The notes: a model not told the origin generated them from the sequence alone. Counted from the first letter of the stretch, positions 1 through 9,181 are shown. The stretch is 64,000 nucleotides of DNA from Rhodovulum marinum (GCF_004343075.1 NZ_SLXP01000008.1:124001-188000), one strand, 5' to 3'. Program-made: numbers and translations.

Positions 1-30
1 CGGGCCATGACCATCGCCCGGGCCTGGCGA

Positions 31-1659
31 TCAGGCCCCGGCCTCCTCTTCACCCTCGGCGGCGTCTTCGGCCTCGTCTTTCGCCGCTTCATCCTCCAGC
101 TCCGACGGGTCGACCCAGCCCAACAACACACGCGCGGTCATCACCAGGGTCTGCGCCTCTTCCAGCGAGACGTCGAACTTCTCGAGAATGCCCTCGTCCT
201 TGACGCGCTCGCCGTCGACCGTGGTCCAGCCGCCAGCCAGCTCCCAGTCGGCGCAGGTGGCGAAGTCTTCCAGCGTCTTGACGCCATCCTCGGCCAGCGC
301 CTCGATCATTTGGGGCGTCAGACCCTCGAATTCAACCAGGCTGTCCTCGACACCCAGTTCGCGGGCATGTTCCAGGGCCTTGCGGTTCATCTCTTCAAGG
401 CAATCGCGGGCACGCGCCTGAAGTTCGTTCGCGGTGTCCTCGTCCACCCCGTCGATCACCAAAAGCTCGTCGACGTCGACATAGGCGACCTCTTCGAGAT
501 TGGTGAAGCCTTCGGACACCAGCAGCTGGGCGAAGAACTCGTCCAGGTCCAGCGTGTCCATGAACAGCTTGGTGCGTTCCTCGAACTCGGCCTGGCGGCG
601 CGCGCTTTCCTCGGCCTCTGTCATGATGTCGATATCGAGCCCGGTCAACTGGCTGGCCAACCGCACGTTCTGCCCGCGCCGCCCGATTGCCAGAGAAAGC
701 TGATCGTCTGGCACAACCACCTCGATCTTGCCGGCCTCTTCGTCGATGACGACCTTGGACACCTCGGCGGGTTGCAGCGCATTGACCAGGAAGGTGGCCT
801 GATCCTCGTTCCACGGGATGATGTCGATCTTTTCGCCCTGCAGTTCGTTCACCACGGCCTGCACGCGGCTGCCGCGCATGCCGACGCAGGCGCCGACGGG
901 GTCGATCGAATTGTCATAGGAAATGACCCCGATCTTGGCGCGCGAGCCCGGGTCGCGGGCCACGGCCTTGATCTCGATGATGCCGTCGTAGATTTCCGGC
1001 ACTTCCATCTTGAAGAGTTCCGCCATGAACTCGGGCGCGGTGCGCGACAGGAACACCTGCGGGCCGCGCGTCTCGCGGCGGACATCCTTGATATAACAGC
1101 GGATGCGGTCGTTCGGGCGATAGCTTTCGCGGCCGATCTTCTCGTTGCGGCGCAGGATGCCCTCGCCCCGGCCGATATCGACGATGACGTTGCCGTATTC
1201 CTCGCGCTTGACCTGGCCGTTGATGATCGTGCCGACGCGGTCCTTGAATTCCTCGAACTGGCGGTCGCGCTCGGCCTCGCGGACCTTCTGCAGGATCACC
1301 TGCTTGGCCGATTGCGCGGCGATCCGGCCCATCTCGACGGGCGGCACCTCGTCGACGATGGTATCGCCGACCTTGGGTTCGGCCAGATACTGTTTCGCCT
1401 GCTCGACGGTCAGTTCGGCCTGATAGTTTTCCAGTTCGTCATCCGGCACGACCGTGCGCACGCGGGTAAAGGTGGCCCGCCCCGTCTTGCGGTCGATGGA
1501 CACCCGGATGTCCATTTCCGAGCCATAACGCGACTTGGCGGCCCGAGCGAGGGACTCTTCCATCGCCTGCACGACCAGGTCGGGGTCGATCATCTTTTCC
1601 CGCGCCACCGCCTCGGCGGTCTGCAGCAGTTCCAGCTGGTTGGCAGAGGTAATCGCCAT
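31..1659 (-). CDS. nusA: Transcription termination/antitermination factor NusA
   Basis: Cytoplasmic RNA polymerase-associated factor that modulates pausing, intrinsic termination and antitermination. The 542-residue protein has the NusA layout: an N-terminal polymerase-binding domain (about 1-130), an S1 domain (about 135-205), two KH domains (about 230-345, with the GMRGSR and [12 protein letters not shown] signatures), and C-terminal acidic helix-hairpin-helix repeats (about 365-515) ending in a Glu/Ala-rich tail. The length is usual for alphaproteobacteria. The start is three bases after the rimP stop, so the pair is cotranscribed and probably translationally coupled. infB would be expected next downstream but falls outside the window. 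Expression is probably controlled by the leader terminator ahead of rimP. Confidence 0.98.
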   Translation of the reverse strand: MAITSANQLELLQTAEAVAREKMIDPDLVVQAMEESLARAAKSRYGSEMDIRVSIDRKTGRATFTRVRTVVPDDELENYQAELTVEQAKQYLAEPKVGDTIVDEVPPVEMGRIAAQSAKQVILQKVREAERDRQFEEFKDRVGTIINGQVKREEYGNVIVDIGRGEGILRRNEKIGRESYRPNDRIRCYIKDVRRETRGPQVFLSRTAPEFMAELFKMEVPEIYDGIIEIKAVARDPGSRAKIGVISYDNSIDPVGACVGMRGSRVQAVVNELQGEKIDIIPWNEDQATFLVNALQPAEVSKVVIDEEAGKIEVVVPDDQLSLAIGRRGQNVRLASQLTGLDIDIMTEAEESARRQAEFEERTKLFMDTLDLDEFFAQLLVSEGFTNLEEVAYVDVDELLVIDGVDEDTANELQARARDCLEEMNRKALEHARELGVEDSLVEFEGLTPQMIEALAEDGVKTLEDFATCADWELAGGWTTVDGERVKDEGILEKFDVSLEEAQTLVMTARVLLGWVDPSELEDEAAKDEAEDAAEGEEEAGA

Positions 1660-1662
1660 GTC

Positions 1663-2256
1663 TCAGTCCTCCTGGTCGACGGAACACTCGTCCGTCTCGA
1701 TCTGGTCAAATTCGGTCTCGTCGATCAGGCCCGCATCCTTGCGCGCCTTCAGCATCTCGCGGATCAGCTCGTCGGTCAGCACCAGCTTGGCATCCGACAG
1801 CCAGTCGAAGTCCAGCCCGATGGTGACCGGCTTTCCATCCGGCCCCTCGATCTCGATCAGCACCTCGCCATCCTCGACACCCGCCAGCGCGCCCTTGAAC
1901 CGGCGCCGGCCGTCGATCAGTTCGGTGGTCTCCAGCTTCGCCTCGTGGCCGTTCCAGGTCTCGAAGTCCTTGAGCCGGGTCAAGGGCCGGTCGATGCCCG
2001 GGCTGGACACTTCCAGCGTATAGGCGTCCTCGATCGGATCCTCGACATCCAGAACGGCCGAGATCGCCGTGGAAATCTCGGCGCATTCGTCGACCTCGAT
2101 CCCGCCCTCGGGGCGTTCGGCCATGACCTGCAGCGTCTTGGTCTTGCCACCCATCAGCCGGACGCGCACCAGTTCATAGCCCAGCCCCTCGATCACGGGG
2201 GTCAGGATCTCGGCCAGGCGGCGGTCGATGGCGGTTTTGGCGACAAGGTCGGACAT
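1663..2256 (-). CDS. rimP: Ribosome maturation factor RimP
   Basis: Assists maturation of the 30S ribosomal subunit. The 197-residue protein carries the two-domain RimP fold: an N-terminal alpha/beta domain with the GYELVRVRL region and the [11 protein letters not shown] motif near residue 90, and a C-terminal SH3-like domain. I chose the ATG at 2256 (MSDLVAKTA). A longer in-frame start at 2286 would put the start inside the terminator hairpin upstream and adds ten residues that do not resemble RimP. The Shine-Dalgarno is weak (GGAAC). It is the first gene of the rimP-nusA operon. An intrinsic terminator ends 15 bases before the start codon, so translation or elongation control in the leader probably decides read-through. 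Confidence 0.95.
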   Translation of the reverse strand: MSDLVAKTAIDRRLAEILTPVIEGLGYELVRVRLMGGKTKTLQVMAERPEGGIEVDECAEISTAISAVLDVEDPIEDAYTLEVSSPGIDRPLTRLKDFETWNGHEAKLETTELIDGRRRFKGALAGVEDGEVLIEIEGPDGKPVTIGLDFDWLSDAKLVLTDELIREMLKARKDAGLIDETEFDQIETDECSVDQED

Positions 2257-2271
2257 GGGCGTTCCAGACAC

Positions 2272-2294
2272 AAAAAAACGGGCCAACGGCCCGT
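2272..2294 (-). terminator. Intrinsic terminator/attenuator in the rimP leader
   Basis: On the minus strand a perfect 7-bp stem (ACGGGCC/GGCCCGT, loop GTT) is followed directly by a run of seven T, ending 15 bases before the rimP ATG. The preceding gene on this strand stops at 2401, over 100 bases upstream, so the element sits in the rimP leader rather than at the end of that gene. Comparative work has described a rimP leader attenuator ahead of alphaproteobacterial rimP-nusA operons; this looks like a member. Feedback by NusA or another operon product is inference. Confidence 0.8.
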
Positions 2295-2400
2295 GCGAAA
2301 TTCACCGGTGGAGGCTCGGGGGTGGAGGCCGAACCGCCGCTGTTGAACGCGATATAGGGGGATGCGCCCGAATCTGCAAGGAGATTGTGCCGCGCGCCCG

Positions 2401-3027
2401 TTACTCGCCTTTTCGGGCGATCAGGAACAACGCGGATTTTCCGCCGGATGGCAGCCATTCGTGTTCGATAGTGAATCCGGCGGCCCGGATCTCGGACTTC
2501 AGCCGATCCTCGGTCAGGAAATGGAACAACGGCAACAGGCGCAAGGCATGGCCGGTCTTGAGGATCGCGCGGAACAGCCAGGGCGCCCGCGCCGCGCATG
2601 CCGTCGAGGACACGAAGGCACCGCCCGGCCGCAACATGTCATGGACGCGGGCCAGCGCCGCGTGGCGGTCCCTGAGCAGGTGCAGGACATTATGCGCCAT
2701 CACCATGTCATAAGGGCCGTCCGCCTCGGGCATATCCTCCAGGTTGGCCACGTCGAAACGCACATTGGTCACGCCCTCGGCCGCGGCCTTCTCGCGCGCG
2801 ATCTCGATCATGTTCACGGAACAGTCGATGGCGGTGACGTGCCCCGCGTCGGCGGCATGCCGCAACGCGGTCGTCCCGGTGCCGCAGCCGAATTCGAACA
2901 CCCGCGCATCGGGCGTCAGGTAGTCCTTGGTCAGGCGCAACTTGCGTTCATAGGCCTCGGGGTCGCGCACAGGCATTCGCGAATAGCGCCGTGCGAGGCG
3001 GTCCCAGAAACGAACGTTCACACTCAT
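2401..3027 (-). CDS. Class I SAM-dependent methyltransferase
   Basis: A 208-residue Rossmann-fold methyltransferase of the Methyltransf_11/25 type. Motif I is FEFGCGTGT (near residue 45), the acidic residue that binds the SAM ribose is in TAIDCSVNMI, and the motif IV region reads YDMVMAHNVLHLL. The substrate cannot be read from the sequence; the family includes methylases of quinones, lipids and small molecules. There is no signal peptide, so it is cytosolic. It starts three bases after the proline iminopeptidase stop and is very likely cotranscribed with it. Its own stop lies about 105 bases before the rimP leader terminator. Confidence 0.85.
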   Translation of the reverse strand: MSVNVRFWDRLARRYSRMPVRDPEAYERKLRLTKDYLTPDARVFEFGCGTGTTALRHAADAGHVTAIDCSVNMIEIAREKAAAEGVTNVRFDVANLEDMPEADGPYDMVMAHNVLHLLRDRHAALARVHDMLRPGGAFVSSTACAARAPWLFRAILKTGHALRLLPLFHFLTEDRLKSEIRAAGFTIEHEWLPSGGKSALFLIARKGE

Positions 3028-3030
3028 CTA

Positions 3031-4020
3031 TCACAGCCCCAATGCGCTTGCCTGCCGCTGCACGCCCCGCATGGTGCGCACCAGTTCGGCACTGATCCCC
3101 GGCTCGGACAGGGCGTGCCCGGCCAACGGCACCATCTTCAATTCGGCCCGGCTCCAGCGCTCGGCCAACCGCCACGCCGAGGCGGGCGGACAAACCATGT
3201 CATAGCGGCCCTGCACGATGGTCGCCGGGATATGCGAGATCAGCGGCACGTCCTGCAGGATCTGGCCGTCGCGATCCAGGAAACCCGCGTTCTGGAAATA
3301 GTGGTTTTCCAGCCGTGCAAAGGCGCGGGCATAATCGGCAGGCGCCTCGCCCATCGGGCCATCATGGTCGATCGAGGCCAGCGCGTTTTCCCACGCGGCC
3401 CAGGCGCGGGCATAGCGGGTCTCCAGCATCAGATCGCCCGAGAACAACCGCCGGTGATAAGCCCCGATCATGTCGTGGCGTTCGTCCTGCGGGACCAGGT
3501 CGGCGAACCGGCCCCAGAGATCGGGCCAGAACTGCCCGGCGCCACCGCCATAGAACCAGTCAAGCTCGGCCTGGGTCATCAGGAACACGCCGCGCAACGC
3601 CAGATAGGCCACCCGGTCGGGATGCGCCTGGGCGTAAACCAGCGCCAGAGTCGCGCCCCAGCTGCCACCGAACAGCACCCAGCGGTCGATGCCCAGCGCT
3701 TTGCGGATCAGCTCGATATCGCTGACGAGGTGCCAGGTCGTGTTGGCCGATACGCTGGCATGGGGCCGCGACCGCCCGCAGCCGCGCTGATCGAACAGCA
3801 CCACGCGGAATTCCTCGGGGTCGAAATAGCGCCGCATCGCCGGGCTGCAGCCGCCGCCGGGGCCACCATGCAGCACCACCACGGGGATACCCTTGGGGTG
3901 ACCACATTGTTCGACATAGATCCGGTGGCCATCGCCCACGTCCAGCATCCGCTGGTCAAACGGATCGACCGGCGGGTAAAGAAGTTGCGATGCGCGCTTT
4001 TGGCCTGCGGATTTGTCCAT
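3031..4020 (-). CDS. pip: Proline iminopeptidase (alpha/beta hydrolase, S33 family)
   Basis: Releases N-terminal proline from peptides in the cytosol. The 329-residue protein matches family length. It shows the oxyanion-hole motif HGGPGGG (about 48-54), FDQRGCGRS, the nucleophile elbow GGSWGATLAL with catalytic Ser, then an Asp in the GRYDMVCPP region and His in AGHALSEP. The ATG at 4020 was chosen because a longer start at 4056 would run through the likely promoter. A -10-like TATATA lies only about nine bases before the ATG, so the mRNA may be nearly leaderless. It is followed at three bases by the methyltransferase gene. Confidence 0.93.
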   Translation of the reverse strand: MDKSAGQKRASQLLYPPVDPFDQRMLDVGDGHRIYVEQCGHPKGIPVVVLHGGPGGGCSPAMRRYFDPEEFRVVLFDQRGCGRSRPHASVSANTTWHLVSDIELIRKALGIDRWVLFGGSWGATLALVYAQAHPDRVAYLALRGVFLMTQAELDWFYGGGAGQFWPDLWGRFADLVPQDERHDMIGAYHRRLFSGDLMLETRYARAWAAWENALASIDHDGPMGEAPADYARAFARLENHYFQNAGFLDRDGQILQDVPLISHIPATIVQGRYDMVCPPASAWRLAERWSRAELKMVPLAGHALSEPGISAELVRTMRGVQRQASALGL

Positions 4021-4028
4021 GAGCCGCC

Positions 4029-4056
4029 TATATAACGCGTGAGCGTCACACCCCAA
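4029..4056 (-). promoter_or_regulatory. Candidate sigma-70 promoter for pip
   Basis: Minus-strand TTGGGG (4056-4051), a 16-base spacer and TATATA (4034-4029). The predicted transcription start falls at or just before the ATG at 4020. The evidence is sequence match only. Confidence 0.35.
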
Positions 4057-4091
4057 GGGTGTGCAGACAGAAGACAGGAACGGAGCGCCCG

Positions 4092-4838
4092 ATGCAAGCT
4101 GCCGAGACGACCGTAGACCCTTCCGAAGTGGCGAAATTCGAGGCGATGGCCGCCGAATGGTGGGATCCGAACGGCAAGTTCAAGCCGCTGCACATGCTGA
4201 ACCCGTGCCGCCTGGACTATATCACGCGGCAGATCGCCGCGGAATTCGACCGCGACCTGTCCGACGAAGCACCCTTTGCGGGGCTGCGTTTGCTGGATAT
4301 CGGCTGCGGCGGCGGCTTGCTGGCCGAGCCGATGGCACGGCTTGGCGCCGAAGTGGTCGGCGCGGACGCCGCCCCGCGCAATATTCCCGTGGCCCGCATC
4401 CATGCCGAACAATCGGGTCTGAACATCGATTATCGCCACACCACCGCCGAGGCGCTGGCCGCGGCGGGCGAACAGTTCGACGTCGTGTTGAACATGGAGG
4501 TGGTCGAGCACGTGTCCGACCCGTTGAGCTATCTGACCGCATGCCGCCAGTTGCTGAAACCCGGCGGGCTGCACATCTGTTCGACCATTAACCGCAACGC
4601 CAAAAGCTTTGCCATGGCGATCGTGGGGGCGGAGTACGTGATGCGCTGGCTGCCCAAGGGCACGCATGAATGGTCGAAATTCATCACGCCCGACGAACTG
4701 TGCCACCTGATGGAACAGGCCGGGCTCAAACCGGTGGACCGCACGGGTTTCGTGTTCAACCCGCTGACCTGGGGTTGGTCACTGTCCAGCCGCGATTTGT
4801 CGGTGAACTATGTCACCGCATCGGTGAAGCCCGCCTAG
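4092..4838 (+). CDS. ubiG: Ubiquinone biosynthesis O-methyltransferase UbiG
   Basis: Methylates the two ring hydroxyls during ubiquinone synthesis, at the inner face of the membrane. The 248-residue protein starts with the typical [19 protein letters not shown] segment. Motif I is [20 protein letters not shown] near residue 65, followed by VGADAA, and a later VVEHVSDP. The C-terminal half has [12 protein letters not shown], characteristic of UbiG. I chose the ATG at 4092, preceded by GGAG six bases upstream; a start at 4059 lacks a site and family similarity. The gene is divergent from pip and convergent with the marR gene, sharing a CTAG with its stop codon. Confidence 0.96.
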   Translation: MQAAETTVDPSEVAKFEAMAAEWWDPNGKFKPLHMLNPCRLDYITRQIAAEFDRDLSDEAPFAGLRLLDIGCGGGLLAEPMARLGAEVVGADAAPRNIPVARIHAEQSGLNIDYRHTTAEALAAAGEQFDVVLNMEVVEHVSDPLSYLTACRQLLKPGGLHICSTINRNAKSFAMAIVGAEYVMRWLPKGTHEWSKFITPDELCHLMEQAGLKPVDRTGFVFNPLTWGWSLSSRDLSVNYVTASVKPA

Positions 4839-5278
4839 CGGCGGCCCTCCAGCTTTTGCCGCAGCAACCGCAGAACCGGCAGCGCCGCACGCAGCCGGTC
4901 CTCGCCGATATCGGCGACGGCCTCTGCCAGCACCGGGGCGATGGCCTGTATCGCCACCTCGCGCGCCGACCGGCCCGAGGGGCTGATGGAGACCATCTTG
5001 CGCCGCGCATCGTCCCAGTCGGGGCGGATATGCACATGCCCCGCCCAGTCCAGCCGATTCAGCGTGTTGGTCATCGCGCCGCGCGTGACATGGAAGGTCG
5101 CGGCCAGTTGGGCCGGCGTGCGTTCCTCGTTGATCCGCGCCAGATGGTTCAGAACCGAGAAGTGGCTAAGTTCCATTCCCTTGGGCAACGCGCGGGCAAT
5201 CCGGTTTCGCGCCAGCTGATCGGCCATGAAGATCTCGCTGAACAACGTCACGGCCAGGCTGTCGCCGATCTCGGTCAC
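4835..5278 (-). CDS. MarR-family transcriptional regulator
   Basis: A 147-residue winged-helix regulator. The helix-turn-helix region (about 50-80) includes [19 protein letters not shown] and [18 protein letters not shown], then the wing with [15 protein letters not shown], as in MarR proteins; the dimerisation helices are at both ends. The target is unknown. The start is a GTG at 5278 that overlaps the stop of the nitrilase-family gene (GTGA), so it is the last gene of the comF-grxC-nit-marR operon. Its stop overlaps that of ubiG by four bases on the opposite strand. Confidence 0.88.
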   Translation of the reverse strand: MTEIGDSLAVTLFSEIFMADQLARNRIARALPKGMELSHFSVLNHLARINEERTPAQLAATFHVTRGAMTNTLNRLDWAGHVHIRPDWDDARRKMVSISPSGRSAREVAIQAIAPVLAEAVADIGEDRLRAALPVLRLLRQKLEGRR

Positions 5279-6108
5279 GTGGGCGGCGCGAAGGGCCGGT
5301 CATGGGTGATCGAAGGCACGCGGGCCCGGGCGCGCGCCACCTCTTCGCGGTCGATGTCGACATAGGTGATGCCGGGGCCGTCGCCGCCATCGGCCAACAC
5401 CTCGCCCCAGGGCGCGATCGCCAACGAATGGCCATGGGTGCGGCGCGGGCGCCCCTCGGTCGCGGGATGCAACCCGCATTGTGCCGGCGCCAGCACGTAA
5501 CAACCGGTTTCGATCGCGCGAGCCCGCAACAGCGTTTCCCAATGCGCCTTTCCCGTAACCGGCGAGAACGCGGCCGGCACGGTCAGGATCTCGGCCCCGG
5601 CATGGGCGAGCGCGCGGTAAAGATGTGGAAACCGCAGGTCATAGCAGATCGAAAGCCCAAGCGTTCCGAACGGCGTGTCAGCCACGACCGCGCGGTCGCC
5701 GGGCCGGTAGCCTTCCGACTCGCGGTAGCTTTCGGTCTCGGTGATCTGGACGTCGAACATGTGGATCTTGTCATAACGCGCCGCGATGGACCCGTCCGGC
5801 GCAACCAGGAACGACCGATTGGCGAACCGCCCGTCCGGGTCGTGGGTTTTTAGCCCCAGCGACCCGATCAACAGCCAGATACGCGCAGTCACCGCCTCTT
5901 GCCGCAGGGCCGACAGCATGGCGTCGTCTTCCTCGTAAGAAAGCAGTTCCTGCTGCCGGGACCGGCTTGAGGACAGGCAATTCGTCACCTCGGGCGTCAG
6001 GATGAACTGCGCTCCGCTCGCCGCCGCCTCGCGCACCATCTCGCAGGCGGGGGCGATATTGTCCGCGGGGGTGTCGCCCGATGTCATCTGGATCAGGGCC
6101 GCGCGCAT
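5275..6108 (-). CDS. Nitrilase-family carbon-nitrogen hydrolase (Nit1-like amidase)
   Basis: A cytosolic amidase, most like the Nit1/YbeM group that hydrolyses deaminated glutathione. The 277-residue protein has the full catalytic triad: Glu in ILTPEVTN (near 40), Lys in RYDKIHMFD (near 112) and Cys in LSICYDLRFPHLYR (near 155). The start ATG lies six bases after the glutaredoxin stop. Its company (glutaredoxin GrxC next door) fits a thiol or glutathione repair role, but substrate preference within this family cannot be decided from sequence alone. Confidence 0.9.
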   Translation of the reverse strand: MRAALIQMTSGDTPADNIAPACEMVREAAASGAQFILTPEVTNCLSSSRSRQQELLSYEEDDAMLSALRQEAVTARIWLLIGSLGLKTHDPDGRFANRSFLVAPDGSIAARYDKIHMFDVQITETESYRESEGYRPGDRAVVADTPFGTLGLSICYDLRFPHLYRALAHAGAEILTVPAAFSPVTGKAHWETLLRARAIETGCYVLAPAQCGLHPATEGRPRRTHGHSLAIAPWGEVLADGGDGPGITYVDIDREEVARARARVPSITHDRPFAPPT

Positions 6109-6114
6109 CGTCCC

Positions 6115-6372
6115 CTAATCCGCCAGCAGGGGATCGAGCTTGCCCGACCGTTCCAACGCATACAATTCGTCGCAGCCGCCGACATGGGTTTCACCGATGA
6201 AGATTTGCGGCACCGTGTGGCGGCCATGGGCGCGCGCCATCATCTGCTGGCGCAATTTCGGCTGCGTCCCGACATCGATTTCCGAATAGCTGACGCCCTT
6301 CTGGTCCAGCAGCCGCTTGGCCGCGTGGCAATAGCCGCAAAAGGGCGATGTATAGATTTCTACCGCTTGCAT
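6115..6372 (-). CDS. grxC: Glutaredoxin 3 (GrxC)
   Basis: A small glutathione-dependent dithiol oxidoreductase of the cytosol. The 85-residue protein has the SPFCGYCHAAK active site (Cys12, Cys15), the cis-proline motif TVPQIFIG and the glutathione-binding GGCDELYALE near the C-terminus. The ATG at 6372 gives the standard GrxC length; an upstream in-frame start only adds nine unrelated residues. It sits between comF and the nitrilase-family gene in a leftward operon. Confidence 0.96.
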   Translation of the reverse strand: MQAVEIYTSPFCGYCHAAKRLLDQKGVSYSEIDVGTQPKLRQQMMARAHGRHTVPQIFIGETHVGGCDELYALERSGKLDPLLAD

Positions 6373-6408
6373 GATCCTTCTTCCTTGGCTCGCGCGCACT
6401 ATAGGCGA

Positions 6409-7134
6409 TCACGACGCTTTCGCAACGCGGGCCAGGACCAGCACGCGCACCTCTTCGGCTCCGGCGGCCAGGCAGGCTTCGGCCGCGGTGGACAGTGTCG
6501 CGCCCGAGGTCATCACGTCGTCGATCAACAGCACCGTCCGGCCCCGCAGCCTTTCGCGATAACGGGCCTGGACGGCGATGGCACCGGCCAGATTGGCAAA
6601 GCGTTCCTCGGGCCCCATGCCGTCCTGCACCTTGGTCTTGCGGATACGCACCAGAAGGTCGGGCCAATGTGCGAAACCCGCGCGTTCCGCCACGCCCTGC
6701 GACAACAGGGCCGACTGGTTGAACCGGCGCGAAACCAGGCGCCAGCGGTGCAGGGGAATCGGCGCGACCACCATGCCCGGCGACAGGATCGGACGGCCCG
6801 CACGCAGCATCCAGTCGGCGGCAGGGCGGGCCAGTTCGGTTCGATCGCCATGTTTGAAGGCCAGCACCATCGAGCGCGCCTTTTCGCGATACAACATCGC
6901 GGCCCGCCCCCGCGCCCAGGGGCGCGGCCTTGCCAGGCAGTCGTCGCAATATTCCGGTTCGCCCGCGTCCTCGCCCGGCAGGGGCGTGCCACAACAATCG
7001 CAGACCAGCCCCGCGATGAAATCCATCTGGCCCCAGCAACTTGCGCAAAGCGCGAAGTCGCGGTCCACCATGTCCCCGCAAGAGACGCAGCGCGGCGGGT
7101 AGATCAAACGCAGCGCGCTTTGAAACATGCCCAT
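6409..7134 (-). CDS. comF: ComF family protein (phosphoribosyltransferase-like)
   Basis: Homologue of the competence-associated ComF. The 241-residue protein has two zinc-ribbon CXXC clusters in the first 60 residues (CVSCGD, CASC, CDCCG, CDDC). A C-terminal phosphoribosyltransferase domain carries the PRPP-binding loop VLLIDDVMTSGAT near residue 200. I placed the start at the ATG 7134 (MGMFQSA); an ATG at 7128 is equally possible, and longer starts would overlap the divergent gene. In Rhodobacteraceae ComF is linked to DNA uptake and gene-transfer-agent acquisition; a role here is inference. It is first in the comF-grxC-nit-marR operon and divergent, with 39 bases between starts, from the methyltransferase-like gene. 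Confidence 0.9.
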   Translation of the reverse strand: MGMFQSALRLIYPPRCVSCGDMVDRDFALCASCWGQMDFIAGLVCDCCGTPLPGEDAGEPEYCDDCLARPRPWARGRAAMLYREKARSMVLAFKHGDRTELARPAADWMLRAGRPILSPGMVVAPIPLHRWRLVSRRFNQSALLSQGVAERAGFAHWPDLLVRIRKTKVQDGMGPEERFANLAGAIAVQARYRERLRGRTVLLIDDVMTSGATLSTAAEACLAAGAEEVRVLVLARVAKAS

Positions 7135-7173
7135 GCACCCCCTACATTGCCCAAGCCAAGTGCCGGAGACCCG

Positions 7174-8016
7174 ATGCAACGCCCACCCGACCTGACCGAC
7201 CGCCCGGCGCTGACGCGCCATCGTGCCCGCGCCCGCCGGGCCCCGGAACCGTTCCTGCACAGGCTGGCGGCGGACGAGATTAAGGAAAGGGTCACCGAGG
7301 TTAACAGAACCTTTACGGCACCCGCCGTGGTCACCGGTTTTCCTGACCCGTGGCGCCAATGCTTTTCGGGCGCAAAGATCGTTGCTGATTCCGAAACATT
7401 GGACCTGGCACCCGGAGCACACGATCTTGTGATCCACGGGCTGTGCCTGCATTGGGCCAACGACCCGGTGGGCCAGTTGGTCCAGTGCCGCCGGGCGCTG
7501 CGCCCCGACGGGCTTTTCCTGGGCGTTCTGTTTGGCGGGCGAAGCCTGCATGAACTGCGCACAGCCCTGGCCGAGGCAGAGGCGGCGTTGACCGGCGGGC
7601 TGTCACCGCGGGTGTTGCCGATGGGCGAGATCCGCGATCTTGGCAGTTTGCTTCAACGCGCCGGATTCGCCCTGCCGGTGGCCGATTCCGTAACCCAGAC
7701 AATCAGCTATCAGACCCCGTTCCACCTGATGCGCGACCTGCGCGCCATGGGCGAGACCAATGCGCTGGCCGCGCGCCATCGCCGCACCCCGCCCCGCGCG
7801 CTTTTTGCCGAGGCAGCGCGGCGCTATGCCGAAAGCCATGCCGGGCCGGATGGCCGCATCCCGGCAACCGCCGAGATGATCTACCTTGCAGGGTGGAGCC
7901 CGTCGGACACGCAACCCAGGGCCCTGCGCCCCGGGTCGGCCCGCACCCGGTTGGCCGAGGCGCTGGGCACAACCGAGCGCGGATTTTCCGACCGAAACGG
8001 TCGGGGAGTTGATTGA
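7174..8016 (+). CDS. Methyltransferase-like protein (BioC/NDUFAF5 type) lacking a clear SAM motif I
   Basis: A 280-residue protein with the second half of a class I methyltransferase: the motif IV-like DLVIHGLCLHWANDP, LRPDGLFLGVLFGG, and LSPRVLPMGEIRDLG, which recur in NDUFAF5/BioC-like proteins. The glycine-rich SAM-binding loop expected near residue 50 is not visible; that stretch reads APAVVTGFPDPW instead. It may be a degenerate or differently binding enzyme. The start ATG at 7174 has GGAG seven bases upstream. The gene is divergent from comF and about 70 bases before hemH on the same strand. Confidence 0.75.
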   Translation: MQRPPDLTDRPALTRHRARARRAPEPFLHRLAADEIKERVTEVNRTFTAPAVVTGFPDPWRQCFSGAKIVADSETLDLAPGAHDLVIHGLCLHWANDPVGQLVQCRRALRPDGLFLGVLFGGRSLHELRTALAEAEAALTGGLSPRVLPMGEIRDLGSLLQRAGFALPVADSVTQTISYQTPFHLMRDLRAMGETNALAARHRRTPPRALFAEAARRYAESHAGPDGRIPATAEMIYLAGWSPSDTQPRALRPGSARTRLAEALGTTERGFSDRNGRGVD

Positions 8017-8089
8017 CCCCCGGCGAAATCTGTTTATGTCCTTGAGGAATTCTAAGTTGCAGTCCGACAGAAACCCCGGAAAAGACGCG

Positions 8090-9181
8090 ATGTTCGACTC
8101 CAATCAAGACGGGAGCAAGGCCGGCTCGTCCCTTGCCGCCGCCCAGCGCCCGGCGCACGCCCCGGACGACCACCCGAAGATTCCGCCCGAACGGGTAGGG
8201 GTTCTGCTTGCCAACCTCGGTACGCCGGACAACTACGACTACTGGTCGATGCGGCGTTACCTGAACGAATTCCTGTCGGACAAGCGGGTGATCGACTATT
8301 CGCCCTGGATCTGGCAACCGATCCTGCAACTCGTGGTGCTGACCAAGCGACCGTTCGCGTCTGGCGAAGCCTACAAGTCGATCTGGAACCACGAGGCGGG
8401 CGAAAGCCCCCTGATGACGATCACGAAGTCGCAGACCGCCAAGATCCGCGAGACTTTGGCCGAGGCGTTCGGCGACCGGGTCGAAGTGGATTTCTGCATG
8501 CGCTACGGCAACCCCTCGACCCAGTCGAAGGTGCGCGAGATGGCGGACAAGGGCTGTCGAAAGATCCTGTTCTTCCCGCTTTATCCGCAATATTCGGGCA
8601 CCACGTCGGCCACGGCAAACGACCACTTCTTCCGCGCCCTGATGGAAGAGAAGTGGCAGCCGCAGGTGCGCACGGTACCCGCCTATTTCGACAACCCGGC
8701 CTATGTCGAGGCGCTGGCCGCCTCGGTCGAGCGCGCCTATGCCGCGATGGAAAACAAACCCGACGTGCTGGTCTGTTCCTACCACGGCGTACCCACGCGC
8801 TATCTGATGGAGGGCGACCCCTATCATTGCCAGTGCGTCAAGACGACCCGACTGTTGAAAGAGAAGCTGGGCTGGGCCGATGACCGGATCACGACCACCT
8901 TCCAGTCGCGGTTCGGCCCCGAGGAATGGCTTCAGCCCTATACGGTGGAAGAGGTCGCCCGTCTTGCCGAACAGGGCATGAAGCGGATTGCGGTGATCGC
9001 CCCCGCATTCTCGGCCGACTGCATCGAGACGCTGGAAGAGATCAACGAGGAAATCCGCGAAAGCTTTGAAGAGGCCGGCGGCGAAGAGTTCACCTATATC
9101 CCCTGCCTCAACGACGACGAAGGCCATATCGGGGCGTTGTGCGACGTGATCCGAACCCATCTCAAGGGGTGGGTGGATTGA
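8090..9181 (+). CDS. hemH: Ferrochelatase
   Basis: Inserts ferrous iron into protoporphyrin IX, the last step of haem synthesis. The 363-residue protein has the early VLLANLGTPDNYDYWSMRRY, the metal-site histidine in VLVCSYHGVPTRY, and the C-terminal APAFSADCIETLEEI with the conserved Glu residues, in the order typical of HemH. I chose the ATG at 8090 (MFDSNQDG), which has a GGAAAAG site; an ATG at 8036 is possible but lacks one. A strong terminator follows at 9211. The leader contains a TTCTAAG half-site (8050-8056) resembling part of Irr-type iron boxes. HemJ and HemW are also encoded in this window. Confidence 0.96.
   Translation: MFDSNQDGSKAGSSLAAAQRPAHAPDDHPKIPPERVGVLLANLGTPDNYDYWSMRRYLNEFLSDKRVIDYSPWIWQPILQLVVLTKRPFASGEAYKSIWNHEAGESPLMTITKSQTAKIRETLAEAFGDRVEVDFCMRYGNPSTQSKVREMADKGCRKILFFPLYPQYSGTTSATANDHFFRALMEEKWQPQVRTVPAYFDNPAYVEALAASVERAYAAMENKPDVLVCSYHGVPTRYLMEGDPYHCQCVKTTRLLKEKLGWADDRITTTFQSRFGPEEWLQPYTVEEVARLAEQGMKRIAVIAPAFSADCIETLEEINEEIRESFEEAGGEEFTYIPCLNDDEGHIGALCDVIRTHLKGWVD

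Noticed and set aside
2257-2286. Longer rimP start giving ten extra residues
   Set aside because: The codon lies inside the terminator stem and the extra residues are not family-like.
7-2346. A 779-codon open frame on the plus strand across nusA-rimP
   Set aside because: It is a composition-driven antisense frame; the minus strand encodes full-length NusA and RimP with all family motifs, and the plus-strand product matches no recognisable domain.
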